Shown here: in pieces, positions 26,221 through 37,530 of the stretch
How the letters are laid out: each line of letters starts with the position of its first letter
How positions within the stretch are numbered: the stretch's first letter is position 1
Source of the DNA: Adineta vaga
Lineage: Eukaryota; Rotifera
Assembly: GCA_021613535.1 (NCBI GenBank)
Contig: CP075497.1
Span: 2,604,001 to 2,668,000 of the forward strand
Direction: 5' to 3'
Length of the DNA stretch: 64,000 bases
Notes under the pieces: model-generated
Database searches by the model: none
What the model was told of the DNA's origin: nothing
Seen by the model: the letters and a program-made list of their open reading frames with translations, nothing else
Program-made: the position numbers and the translations under genes

Positions 26221-26237
26221 AATAAACATACAATAAA
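26221..26237 (+). other. Tandem polyadenylation signals of the small secreted-protein gene
   Basis: Two AATAAA hexamers (26221-26226 and 26232-26237) sit just downstream of the stop at 26183, the expected place for 3' end formation of a short transcript. Confidence 0.6.
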
Positions 26238-26719
26238 GAATAATATATCTCTATCAGTTTTATTTGCTGTTCTTCGTGCTTGAAATTTTATAAAGTCATC
26301 AAACTATGAAGTATCAAGTACAACAATTGTGAAAGGAAAAAAATGAAACAAAAAAAAATATTTATTAATGAGGATGATGATGATGAATAGACAGGAGAGA
26401 GAGAGAGGGAGGAGGGTAAATGTATTGAAGAACAAAAGAGAAAAATTGTAAAGTGAAGAGTTTCATATTGATGAGAATGTTTACCAATAAGCATTTCAGC
26501 CGGCAGGCGTACAGACATGGCAATCACATCTATATGTACACTGTGTCGAAGAAAAAAAACAAAGTTTAGTGCTTTCAGGTGAGTGTTGACGACAAGCAAA
26601 TGAGAGAGAGGCGAGCGGAGAGAGAGAGAGAAAAGTATACATGTATATATGCGAGAAACTATGCTCAGAATACAAAAGAATGATGATTTTTTATACGAAA
26701 CTAAATTAAAAGAGAAATC

Positions 26720-26825
26720 ATGTCAAATCCTGCCAAAGTTCTATCGAGACATCGAAAAACACCGTTACCACCTGTAAGACCATCTCGACAAACGATCATA
26801 TCATGGACAAGTGGTCATCAAAATG
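26720..26825 (+). CDS. Candidate alternative first exon A of the PDE10A-like gene
   Basis: ATG at 26720 opens 106 coding bases ending in a good donor (G|GTAGGT) in phase 1. It would join the common exon at 31730 through an intron of about 4.9 kb. The encoded head is basic and Pro-rich (MSNPAKVLSRHRKTPLPPV). No other downstream exon with a fitting frame was found before 28232. The assignment is by phase only, so it could belong to an unseen separate gene. Confidence 0.4.
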
Positions 26826-28231
26826 GTAGGTAAAAGCGAATATGATATTTGATTGACTAATCTGAATGACAGAAAGTTGTTTATTATCAGATATTTATCT
26901 ATGATAAACTGAAAGAATGAAGAGATAAACAATATATTACTCTCGTCACTTGATGTTGTTGTTTTGATAATAGTTTCTTTTACGTAAGGTAAATAGAAGT
27001 GAATCCTGAGTTAGAAACCTGTTTCTAACGTGTGTTTTTTTATTTTATTTGATCAAAACGTGATTATCATTGAGTACTTTCGTGAGAATATTGTTTTTTT
27101 CTTTTACTAAATAAATTTTCATCAATGAAAAAAAGAAATATAAATATGTCATAGTATCAATAAAGTTTGATCGTCTGATGTTTTAATACTTAGAAAAACA
27201 ATTGATTTATCTATTAGTTCTTAGAAATTCTTTTCATATCGATACATTTTCTCATGTCTTGATCTTCTCATTGGAATATAAATTATTAATATATTGTATA
27301 TAAAATCTGTTTTCTGTTTTTATTATCTCGTCTCGATGATTATTAACAAATATTTTTTCAATGAATATTAGCTAGAAATATTAGATAAATGAAATAAAAA
27401 CATATTCAGTGCATACTTAGCTAAAGGCCAATAGCAGATGAAATGGCATCCTCTCTATTGTCATTATCTATTCAAAATAAAAATGCCAATATAACAATAT
27501 AAGTATGACTATATGATGCCATTTTAATATGAAATCTCGAGCTCGCTCAGTATATATTAAATAAGAAAACTTTTCTTCTTGTCATGCAATTCTTCTTCGT
27601 TTTCTCCTTATTCTTTTCTCTTATGTCGTCTTCTTTTTCTCTTTCTTCTTCTTCTTCTTTTATCGCGTAGTTTCAATGTATCTATGTGTGCAGGTTTTTC
27701 TTCTCATTTCTTCTTCGTTATACTATTACGTTCAGTATTTTTCATTTCCTCATATATTCCTCGTTGTCGAGTTTTGACTAATATATACCGTTGGTTCAGA
27801 TCCGAACGTTTAATAACTAGTGTCTCTCTGTTCTTTTCATTTAGTTTGTTTTCTCCTTCTGTCTTTTGCATTACTTTGCCTGGCTCTCCTTTCTCTTTTC
27901 TACATTCATCTGCAATGATTACAACAAAAACAAGAGAATGATGACGTCGATGACGAAGAGTGGTAGAACGCATACACACACTCTCCCATATATATATTCT
28001 ATATAGAAGAGCATTCTCTTCGTCGGCAGCGACGTGGCGACCATCACATGTATTAAATTCGATCAACATTACTATTTACCTCAGTCAAATAAATTGATTA
28101 AAGAGAAGGTAGAAATACCAATTATACTAAACAAAGTATATTTATATATCTCGAAAACGGTGCCCCATCGATTTGGAACGAGTTGGTGGCTGGTGGCCGA
28201 CAGATATGATGATGATGATGATTGGAATTAT

Positions 28232-28295
28232 ATGACCGAAGAGTCGAATGATATCACTCATTGCTCTTCACCACCGCTCAAGCGTATTAAATTAG
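28232..28295 (+). CDS. Candidate alternative first exon B of the PDE10A-like gene
   Basis: ATG at 28232 is the only ATG in its open stretch. It gives 64 coding bases ending at a perfect donor (G|GTAAGT) in phase 1, matching the acceptor at 31730. The short head ends SSPPLKRIKL, which resembles the c-Myc type nuclear localisation signal PAAKRVKL. It is preceded by a GAT-rich run. Assignment to this gene rests on phase and position. Confidence 0.45.
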
Positions 28296-30189
28296 GTAAG
28301 TAACTTGTAAGATAATAGAGAGATAAATAATTAATGCGTTTTGATCAATAAATCTTCTCTTCCAGTTACATTTAAAACGAGAAAGAAAAAACGATCCATT
28401 AGAAGACAAACTTGACTAAGTTTATAATGTTTAAGAAAAAAAGATGCTTATAAAAATGTGGCTCCCTCTGTTTAATTCATTAAGATGATTGTCACTTAGT
28501 CTATGGAAATGAAGGAGACGGATATGCGTGTGTATCTTAGCGACCATGTCGCCGATGATATTCTTATATCCGGATTTGAGTCTAGCACGCATGTATACCC
28601 ACAGATGACTGGTTAGTTTTTCTCTTCGTAAATTGTTTTTACTTTCTTTCCTTTTTTGTGTATATTTATAAAGAAATTTTACTTGAAAAATTTTCGCCTC
28701 AAACAAAACTTTGAACTAAATTATGAAAAAACGACATGTGTCGTTAACCAATCATAATAATTATTTATTTCATTAGATTAAAAACTATGTTCTTTTTTGT
28801 CTTTCAATCGATATAATGAGTTTTTTATCTACAAAAATTCGAAATTTTCATCATATTTTTGTCTATATAAAAATTAAAACCGTTATATCCAGGTGTCTAC
28901 TTATGTTTGTCCTTAAATAACATATAGTATCGTTTTTCTCTTTGTTTCTTTCGTTGTGTTTAACTCGTCAAAATAGTATAATCTGATTCTCTAAGCATTT
29001 CAGTAATTCATTGAATATAATTTATGACAGTTACCTGTCATGGATAGTAACTTGTATGATTTCTTTTTTGTTTTACGACTATACAGTAAATCATTCATCA
29101 TTCTAGTACTGATTGAATTCGTAACATGTTAGTGAACGATTACGCACAAGTGTTGTTTTTACATTCGAATAGACTCCATAAAAACGGTAATAGAAGGTTT
29201 CAATTCTTTATGATCGGAAAGAAAATTTGCACTGACTTTCTTTCTTTCTTTCTTGAAATGTTTCATTTTTACATATAATCGGAAGAAACAATTGATTGTT
29301 AAATATTATCTCGATTTTATTAGTTGATTCAATTATGAAAAACAAGAATTTCAATCGATAAGATTAATTACAGATTTGTCTTTTTTTTCCTCCAAGTACT
29401 TCTTTTCCTTACAGGACAAAAGATTAATGAACGAGATTGATAATCAGATATCGAATGATTGTTTCGTGATAGATAAAGTTAATAGGGCAATTATCTTATT
29501 ATTCTCATCATTTCGGATCTCATGTTCTTCATTTACATTATTCTGGTATGTTTCATCTTTTGTTTTCTAACAAATTACTTTTGCATGTCTTAGATACTTT
29601 TTTTCTTCATCTCCATGTAATATGACTATTCGAAAACGAGAGAGAGAGAAAAAAAAGACTTGAGAATAACGATTAGATCGATTTGTTTTCCTTTGTATAT
29701 TCTCAATTAGTTATTGCGATTTAATCTTGATTTTTCTTTTCTTTTCTCTTCTTTTTTTTATTATTCATCTCTATATCTTATCAAATAAGTTCGAGTTTTT
29801 GTTTTTGTCGAGAATATTTTTGTTGTTATTGTCTCTATTGACATTCTCTATGGAGTTAAATCTTTTTGACCTGGACTGTATATGTTAAGATTTGAATTCT
29901 TTTATTTAGTTTGCCTTATGACACCTTGTTATTATTGATGAAATAGGTTTCTTTTTTTATATAAATCGATTCTATACGAAATAAATAGAAGATAATAATA
30001 AGAGATAAGAGAATAGAAAGAGTTTTTACTCATTATTCATTGTCGGTAATCGACATTCTCTTTTATAAAAAAAAGTTTAGTCGGCGTCATTGTTGCATTA
30101 TTATTGCGTTCATCCTTAATCATAATTTGTAAAGCTTCTTCTGCTCTGTCGCATCAAGCAGTAGTATGTAGTAACAGCACGAGGCGAGC

Positions 30190-30214
30190 TCTTCTTCTTC
30201 TTCTTCTTCTTCTC
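30190..30214. repeat. CTT trinucleotide repeat
   Basis: About eight CTT units lie in the region before candidate first exon C of the PDE10A-like gene. This is a simple microsatellite. Confidence 0.8.
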
Positions 30215-30612
30215 TTTCCTTTTACCAACGGGCTGAGTCAACGAGAAGAGAAAGAGAAGGACGGAAACAAGAGGGCTGTTGTACTGCTAGTGTTACTTCT
30301 TCTCTCTTTTCTTCTTTCTCTGCTTTGGTTATTCGTCTTCGGGCTAGCTACCCTAAGAGTACGTCAGCAACTAGTGCCTTAACTCTTAGTAGTAGTGTTG
30401 GTTTATAGACGCAACAAAACGTCCACGCGCCTCGCCCGCACTATCGATTGCCTTTATACAATTCTTTCTAGTTTGCTTGCGCCTTCTAATAAAGACGCTC
30501 GTTCTTCTATTTCTTTTCCTCTCATCAGAATCATTGCTGTTGCAATCGCTCGTACGCCATCGTTACACATATTTATTTTGGTCGTTATTGTCGTCGGTGG
30601 TGGTCGCATGTT

Positions 30613-30757
30613 TTTGTTGTTGTTGTTGTTGTTGTTATTGCAAGACGAGGGAGTTTGCCGACGATGACATATGTCACAACTCACTACCGCGACGGCGTCG
30701 AATCAATTCTTCCACCATTACCATTATCATTATCATTATCATCAACAACAACAAAAA
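30613..30757. repeat. Cluster of trinucleotide and hexanucleotide repeats (TTG)n, (ATTATC)n, (CAA)n
   Basis: A (TTG)n run at 30614-30640, a CATTAT/ATC repeat near 30712-30750 and a CAACAACAAC run follow one another within 150 bases directly upstream of the candidate start at 30810. They would be in the 5' leader of that transcript. Confidence 0.75.
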
Positions 30758-30809
30758 CATTTCTTTCGTGTGATATTCGTCCTCGACGACATTCACGAGT
30801 TTGTTCATC

Positions 30810-30936
30810 ATGAATCTTATCAAATGTTGTACCTCGACTCGTTCCTCATCCGATCATCAAAATCTAATAAATAATAATAACAACAAGAGTACATCAAAAA
30901 AGAAAACTCGTCATCGTTCCCCTACCAAATATGGCG
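30810..30936 (+). CDS. Candidate alternative first exon C of the PDE10A-like gene
   Basis: ATG at 30810 opens 127 coding bases ending in G|GTATGT, again phase 1. It is the candidate first exon nearest to the common exon at 31730. The head starts MNLIKCCTSTRSSSDHQ, with adjacent cysteines near the N-terminus that could be palmitoylated, followed by an Asn-rich and a basic stretch (KSTSKKKTRHRSPTK). PDE10A splice forms of mammals also differ in the N-terminus, and one is palmitoylated there. This is my preferred main start. Confidence 0.55.
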
Positions 30937-31729
30937 GTATGTTCGGTATTCTCTCTTTTTTCATGTTCTTTCTTCGTCTTCGTCTTCGTCTTCTTCTTCT
31001 TCTCCTCTTTTCTTCATTTACCGATGCTCTTTTCTTCATATTCTAGCTCTAAGGTAATCCTTGATAGTTAAATCTATATCTAAATTGACAATTACATATT
31101 AGTATTCTCGAACATCACTAGCTTTATATATATATACATATGATCAAATATACATACATATGTAGATGCATACATAGATGAGAATATAGAAGTCTGTAGG
31201 TATACGTGTCTTTCACAATCTTACATTTTACCCTAGTGAGAAGGTATTGCATGTGTCTACTTTGCGTGTTATTAATTGATGCGTATGTATATACGTGCTT
31301 GCATATATGTTTCATGGTTTTTTTTGTTTTCGAACATGGTCACATAAAATAAGATAACATCAAGTCATCGTTATTACTACCTCATGTGCAATGATAGTTA
31401 GCTATTCAGAAACATAGAGGAAATGACAAAGGATGCTTATTATATTGCTGAACATGGAGCGAAAAAAAAGGGAAATAGAGAAATTGAGAGGAAAAAAAAG
31501 CTTTTTGTAATATGATATGATCTAAAAGAAATGCAAAAGATGATGATGAGGATGAGAATAATGTCAAAAAATTAACAATGAAATAAAAATGAAAGATTAA
31601 TAATAACTATAAGCATGAAAGAAATGGAATCTTATCTTTGACAATCTTTACATAGAAATTATGTATAATATATGCATGAAATTGACAGACTAAAGATTTC
31701 CTTTCTTTATTCATTTTTTCCTTTTCTAG

Positions 31730-34700
31730 CCAATTCTGAACCATTACCATCTTCGGTCACAGCCGATACAGTCAAAAATTATCTTTATGAACATCCTGAA
31801 TTTCTTGATTCATTTGTTGAACAAAATATCAATTCAAATACTATCAAACAATGGATGTCGAAAAAACCTCAAACAACGCAAGTTCAAGAACAATCAAGTG
31901 CATCGACATCAACTCATCTGCCTCGTTCTTCCCCTCCAACACCTCCATCATCATCATCATCATTATTAATACCAATAATTCTACCAGAACCAAACAATAT
32001 TTCATCATCAACAACAGACTTTTTATTATCAACAAATCCTGGTAAATAAAAAAACTAAGAAGAAAATTTATCATCATAGTTTGGTTATGTTTAATCATTT
32101 CGATGAATTTTCATATGATTTATGATAACATCTGTTTGCATTTTTGTTTCTTATGAAAGATCTTTATCGGATTTGTTTAGTTGGAATGACGACTACAACA
32201 ACAACAACGACTTCAATCGAACCATCATCTTCAACAATGTCATCTACAACAGCAAATTCCATGAGTAAAGTAAATAAAAATCTTCTAGTAATTTCTTTTC
32301 TTCTCAATTTGTCATGATTCTATCTTTTATTCTAGTTGACAGAATTAAGTAATCGACGTCGTTTATTACATGAATTAACAGATGAAGTTAATCAGAATGT
32401 AACGAAAGCTCAAGTTCTATATGAATTATGCAAATCAATTGCATCGAGTATAGTCAAATGAATTTCCTTTTTTTCTTTTCTATGATTTTTTAATTTACAT
32501 TTAATGTTTTTAGCAATATCAGCCGATGGATTTAATTTGTATTTGGTAGATGAAACTGGAAATTATATGCGATTATTCATTGCAGAAAATGATGAGTAAA
32601 TTTCTAATGAATTTCAAATGAAAAAATATCGAAATCGTTTCTTTTAGTGAACAAGCAGCTTCATTTGTTCCCATTGAAATTGGAATTGGTCGTTGTATTG
32701 CAGGTTATGTTGCAGCAACTAAAGAAATTGTTCGCATAAATAATACTGCTTTGGTAAAGAAAATATATTCGATATAAATTCTTTTTTCATCTCTTTATTT
32801 TTAGTTAACATCAGAAAAATATCCTGATGGTCTCTATATTAAAGATGATCAAGTAACTAGTGTTATGGCACATCCCATTGTGAATTCTCAAGGAAAACTT
32901 CTTAGTAAATGAAATATTCTTCTGAATTTTAATTCAATCTATTTGAAAATTAGGTGTAGTGGAATTCTATCGAACTGATGGAATAACTCCATTTTCTGAT
33001 GAAGATGAAGAAGTAAGTTTCTTATTCATATGAGCATTTTTCGTCGTTGTCCAATATTGTGAAGTATTGGTACTAAAATAACCTAGCTTTTTTTTCTAAT
33101 TGTCTATGCAAAATGATCTGCATATTATGAAGGAAAACAAATCCTTGTTATATGATAAACCTCTTTTGAAGAATTTCGTGATGCTTCAGTCGTAATTAGT
33201 GTTTTCCAACAATTAATCAGCTTTATATATTTTAATTAAACTTATTCTTTTATTCAATGTAGTCAATAATTTCATTCTCTTTTGCTTCAGGAAATTGTAA
33301 AATGCGTGAATGAGCTTTTCACCCAAACATATTACGAGGTATTAAATATGCACATCCTTTCTTTTCTACATTGTTTGATTCTTATATGTGTATATCTGCT
33401 TGCTTCGATATAAATCTTTGGTTTTTTTTTTGATATGTCACGAACATAATTCAATTTCATAATGCATGAATAACTAGCTCGTTTCAATTCAATTTTTTTC
33501 ATCTTGTTGCTTCGAAGAAAAAAACACAATGACAGAAATTCTGTTTTATTCTATTCTTTAGCTTTATCATACAATGACACGAGAACGACGTTTGAACGAT
33601 TTTCTTTTAACTGTGACGAAATCAATTTTCCAAGAACTTGTTAGTATGGATGTTGTGATGTTGAAAATCATGGTAAGAAAAGAAATACATAAATATTCAA
33701 ATCTATTCGTATGTTTTCTTTTAGAGTTATGCGAAAAAGTTAGTCAATGCTGATCGTGCTTCATTATTTATGGTTGATTCAAGAACAAAAGAACTTTATG
33801 CACGCATCTTTGATATTGGACGTGAAGAACATGATATGCTTGATTCATCTGCTATTAATGATAATGATGGAGAAAAGCGTTCAGCATCGGATGAACGTCC
33901 TTGTATACGTTTTCCTATGGATAAAGGAATCGCTGGTTATGTAGCAACAACAAGAGAAACATTAAATATTCTTGATGCTTATAGTGATAGTCGATTTAAT
34001 CGGTAAAGAATGAAAAATAAAAAATTGTTTTGTTTAATTGAAATGTCTTTATGTAGAGATATTGATCAGAAAACAGGTTATAAAACGAAGACACTTTTAT
34101 GTATGCCAATTATGATTCAAGGAAATGTAATTGGTGTTGTTCAAATGGTCAATAAAAAAAATGGACATTTTACTAAAAGTGATGAGGAATCATTTGAAAC
34201 ATTTGCTGTTTATTGTGGACTTGGTATGTTGAACTACTGAGAAATGAGTCTTTTTCTCTTATGAGATATAATCAAATTTTTTCTTTTCCATGTCATTTAG
34301 CTCTTCATCATGCATCACTTTATGATCGTATTCGTCGTTCGGAACAAAAGTGTAAAGTATCACTTGAAGTTCTATCGTATCACGCATCATGTACTGATGA
34401 AGAATACGAACGAATGAAAGCTTGTTCACTTCCTGAAAACATTCCATATCTCGAACGATTTGAATACTCACCATGGGATGTAACGAATGATCTTAAACCA
34501 ACTTATGTTCTATTTATGTTTCTTGATCTTGCTAATGTTGATCCATTATATGCGTATCGGTAAAATTAACCCAAAGAATTTGTTTTTAATATTTATTTGT
34601 TCTGATTTTATTTAGATTTGATATTGAATGTTTAATGAGATTTATATTAACTGTACGAAGAAATTATCGAAATGTTCCATATCATAATTGGTCACATGCA

Positions 34701-36843
34701 TTCAGTGTAGCACATTCAATTTATACTGTGATAAAACAAACAAAACATCAATTTTCACCCAATGATGTATATTCGATTTAGAATTACATTTCATAAAAAA
34801 AAGAAAATGAAACTTTTCTTTTAGTGTATTGCTCTGTTTGTTGCTTGCCTTTGTCATGATCTTGATCATCGTGGTAAAACCAATGCTTTTATGGTCAAAA
34901 GTGCATCAGCTCTTGCTTCAATTTATACAACTTCAACAATGGAACGACATCATTTCAATCAAACAGTTACCATCCTTCAAGTAAAGAACACATTTTCCAT
35001 CATATTCATCAATTAAATTCGTATATTGTTTTTAGACTGAAAATTTGAATATCTTTAAACATTATTCTTCGAAAGAATATCGACAAATGTTAGATGAAAT
35101 TCGTCATTGTATATTAGCAACTGATTTAGCATTGTTTTTTGAAAATCGTCCAAAACTTGAACGTATTGTTGATATGACAGATTTTAATTGGCATAACAAA
35201 GAACATTTGTAAGTTATGAAATGAAACACATTGTCTTTCATGCCTTATTTTAAACAACAAACAAAAAATAATTTTATAATTTGATTTTCGAAATCTGCCG
35301 CAATAATCCCTTTGTTTTAATATTTTATTTATCATCCTTTGTCACTGATTGTATTTGTGTGGTGATAGTGCCTGTTTTTCTTGACCTTGATCCTTTTTAA
35401 TACCGTGTGTTTGTGTGCATTATATTGACACATAGTTAGCACAGATTTTGACACTTTGGAATGATAATATCAACAAAGAAAAACTATTCTTTGATTATTT
35501 ATTGCACACATATGTTTTCGATTTATATTAATTCACAAATTCTTTTCTCTGTAGGCTACATTTGATGGAGCTCAGTATGACCGCTGCGGATTTATGTTCT
35601 TCATATAAGCAATGGGACGTGCAGCGGTCGAATGTGAGCGTCATCATGGAAGAATTCTTCCAGCAGGTGATTGAAAATTTCATACCTTTCCACTGCTTTA
35701 TCTGTCTCTCTTTCTGTGTATTCATAATTCACGACAAGAAAGCAGCACTTACTTTTATAGATGAATAGATTTCTCCCAGTATAGACACGCACTATTATCA
35801 CCACCAAATACAATTCGAGCAAATTGGATGTAAAGAAGAAAAAAAACGAAGGGAGAGCGGCTAAGAATTATTTTTGAACGAGTTTTATTCGTAATTTTGA
35901 CGTTCGATTGTTTATTTTTCTTTTTCAATTTTTACTTCCAGTCGACGATTACAATCAATAGCAATGACATCTGCCGATTTATGTGCTATGTATAAACCAT
36001 GGCAAGTTCAACAAGAAGTTGTCAGTACAATTATGGACGAGTTTTGGGAAGAGGTGTGCTTTTTTTCTCTATGTATCTGTAATTGCTGCTTTCTTCTAAT
36101 CGATAGAATGAAAAAGAGAGAGAGAAAGATGCATCAATTCTTCTTTTTTTGCTTTTGAATTTGATTTTATATGTTAACTATATTCTTTTCATGCAGGGTG
36201 ATGAAGAAAAAAGTCAAGGTCTTCAACCACAATCATTAATGGATCGATCTCTTGCTCATGAATTACCAAAAAATCAGGTAAATCTCACTTCTTTTGTTCT
36301 TTGAACTAAAGATAAATTCGTGTTACATTCTATAAGGAAAAAAAAAGATCATATTTAGTTGTGTTTATCTTGGGACTAACAACAATGATAGAATAATTTT
36401 ATTCTCTTCCGTCAAATGACAAGGGATTAAAAAGTAGAATGAAATCTTTTAGTAATCAGATTAAGATTTTCTCGTACTATTCCATTGAGACATTCCATTT
36501 TCTTTCTCTTTTTTTCATTAATATCTAATAAATCTTTTTTATTTCAGGTGAACTTTATTAAAAGTATTTGTCTCCCATGTTATTCATTAATGGCACGTAT
36601 TCTGCCAGAAACAATCCCAATGCTCAACGGAGCGAAGTAAATTTCAAATGAATCTTTGACTTTTTCATTCTGCTTAATTCTTTGTCTTTATGTAGAAGTA
36701 ATCTTCAACGATGGCAAGAATTAGCCGATGAAACTTTACAAAAAACTCAAACGAATAGAACTGCTACTGCATCAACGGATGATATGTCCAAATCTTCTCT
36801 AATTTCTCCAGCTAACAATAACGGTCAGCCAGCATCATCGTGA
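31730..36843 (+). CDS. PDE10A: PDE10A-like dual GAF cyclic nucleotide phosphodiesterase, common part
   Basis: Hydrolyses cAMP and cGMP. Common exons: 31730-32041, 32181-32269, 32336-32447, 32514-32595, 32648-32753, 32805-32904, 32954-33012, 33291-33338, 33562-33672, 33725-34002, 34057-34223, 34301-34559, 34616-34766, 34825-34980, 35036-35208, one of two alternative exons, 36197-36277, 36548-36636 and 36696-36843. With first exon C this gives 919 residues. The start of the common part, [18 protein letters not shown], matches PDE10A VQGYLSLHPQVLDEFVSE. GAF-A is divergent. GAF-B has [29 protein letters not shown] and the NKxnFx3DE motif ([13 protein letters not shown]). The catalytic domain shows [39 protein letters not shown] and the conserved glutamine in [15 protein letters not shown] Thr-rich linker near 32181-32269 makes it longer than vertebrate PDE10A. 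Confidence 0.93.
35555..35666 (+). CDS. PDE10A-like alternative exon 'a' in the catalytic domain
   Basis: An exon of 112 bases, bounded by an AG acceptor at 35553-35554 and a GT donor at 35667, encodes [18 protein letters not shown] and ends VIMEEFFQQ. It corresponds to mammalian PDE10A MTACDLCSVTKLWPV...EFWAE. It has the same length and phase as exon 'b'. It keeps the metal-coordinating Asp (AADL) but has KQW where the family has KPW or KLW. G- and C-ending codons are more frequent than in exon 'b'. Confidence 0.85.
35942..36053 (+). CDS. PDE10A-like alternative exon 'b' in the catalytic domain
   Basis: A second 112-base exon, after an acceptor TTCCAG and before donor GTGTGC, encodes [18 protein letters not shown] and ends TIMDEFWEE, closer to the family consensus than exon 'a'. 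It starts and ends in the same phase. Joining 'a' to 'b' would shift frame and meet a TAA within 18 codons, so the two can only be used one at a time. Confidence 0.85.
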
Positions 36844-37176
36844 TATGCTTTTCGTTTTCTTTTTCTCAATCGGTTTTTTTTTGCTACAAAAGAAATGAAA
36901 TATTTTGAAAAAAATGATGTTTGTGTGTATTTTATTCTTTTGTTGTTTTTGTGTTTATTTTTTTCCTTATTTTTTTTTCTTCTCTTCGTTTCGGTTTTTT
37001 TTTCTCTTTTTTTTTATATACACAAAACAATGATGATCTTAATATTTCTAACTGCATCATTCTCCAAAAATGAACGTTTTCTTTTATTTTCACATAGAGA
37101 CAAATGACAATAACGATACATCTTTGTTTTTATGAAAAAACACACAAACGCAAATGACTAAATACATATTATGTAT

Positions 37177-37209
<33 letters not shown>

Positions 37210-37530
37210 AAAAGAGCGACAAGAGGACAATAAACGATGAGAAATAAGATAGAGGACAATGTTTTGTTTTCTTTTCATCAAAGAATTACTGATATAATAA
37301 TAACAACAACAAAAACAAAACAAACAATGTTGTCTAGTATAAATTTGCTTCTTCTGTAAATATGTCAATATATGCGTATGTGTGTAATGAAGAGAGAGAG
37401 AAAGATATGTATTCGTGCGGAATTGGTCAGCGCGCGAAAGAGAGAAATGATGCTTAAAACATCAAACAAACAAGAAAGAAAAAAAGAAAGTTTAGAGGAA
37501 AAAAAACAAAACAAATAAATGAATGAATGT
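36844..37530. other. Convergent 3' region between the PDE10A-like gene and the giant minus-strand gene
   Basis: The two genes end facing each other 687 bases apart. The stretch is T-rich, then A-rich, with a (GA)n microsatellite at about 37177-37208. No coding segment was recognised. Confidence 0.6.
37177..37208. repeat. (GA)n dinucleotide repeat
   Basis: About fifteen GA units with one A interruption, in the convergent 3' region between two genes. Confidence 0.85.

Noticed and set aside
30104-30773. Several overlapping 90-100 residue open frames on both strands
   Set aside because: They arise from trinucleotide repeats (CTT, TTG, CATTAT), which remove stop codons. There is no family resemblance.
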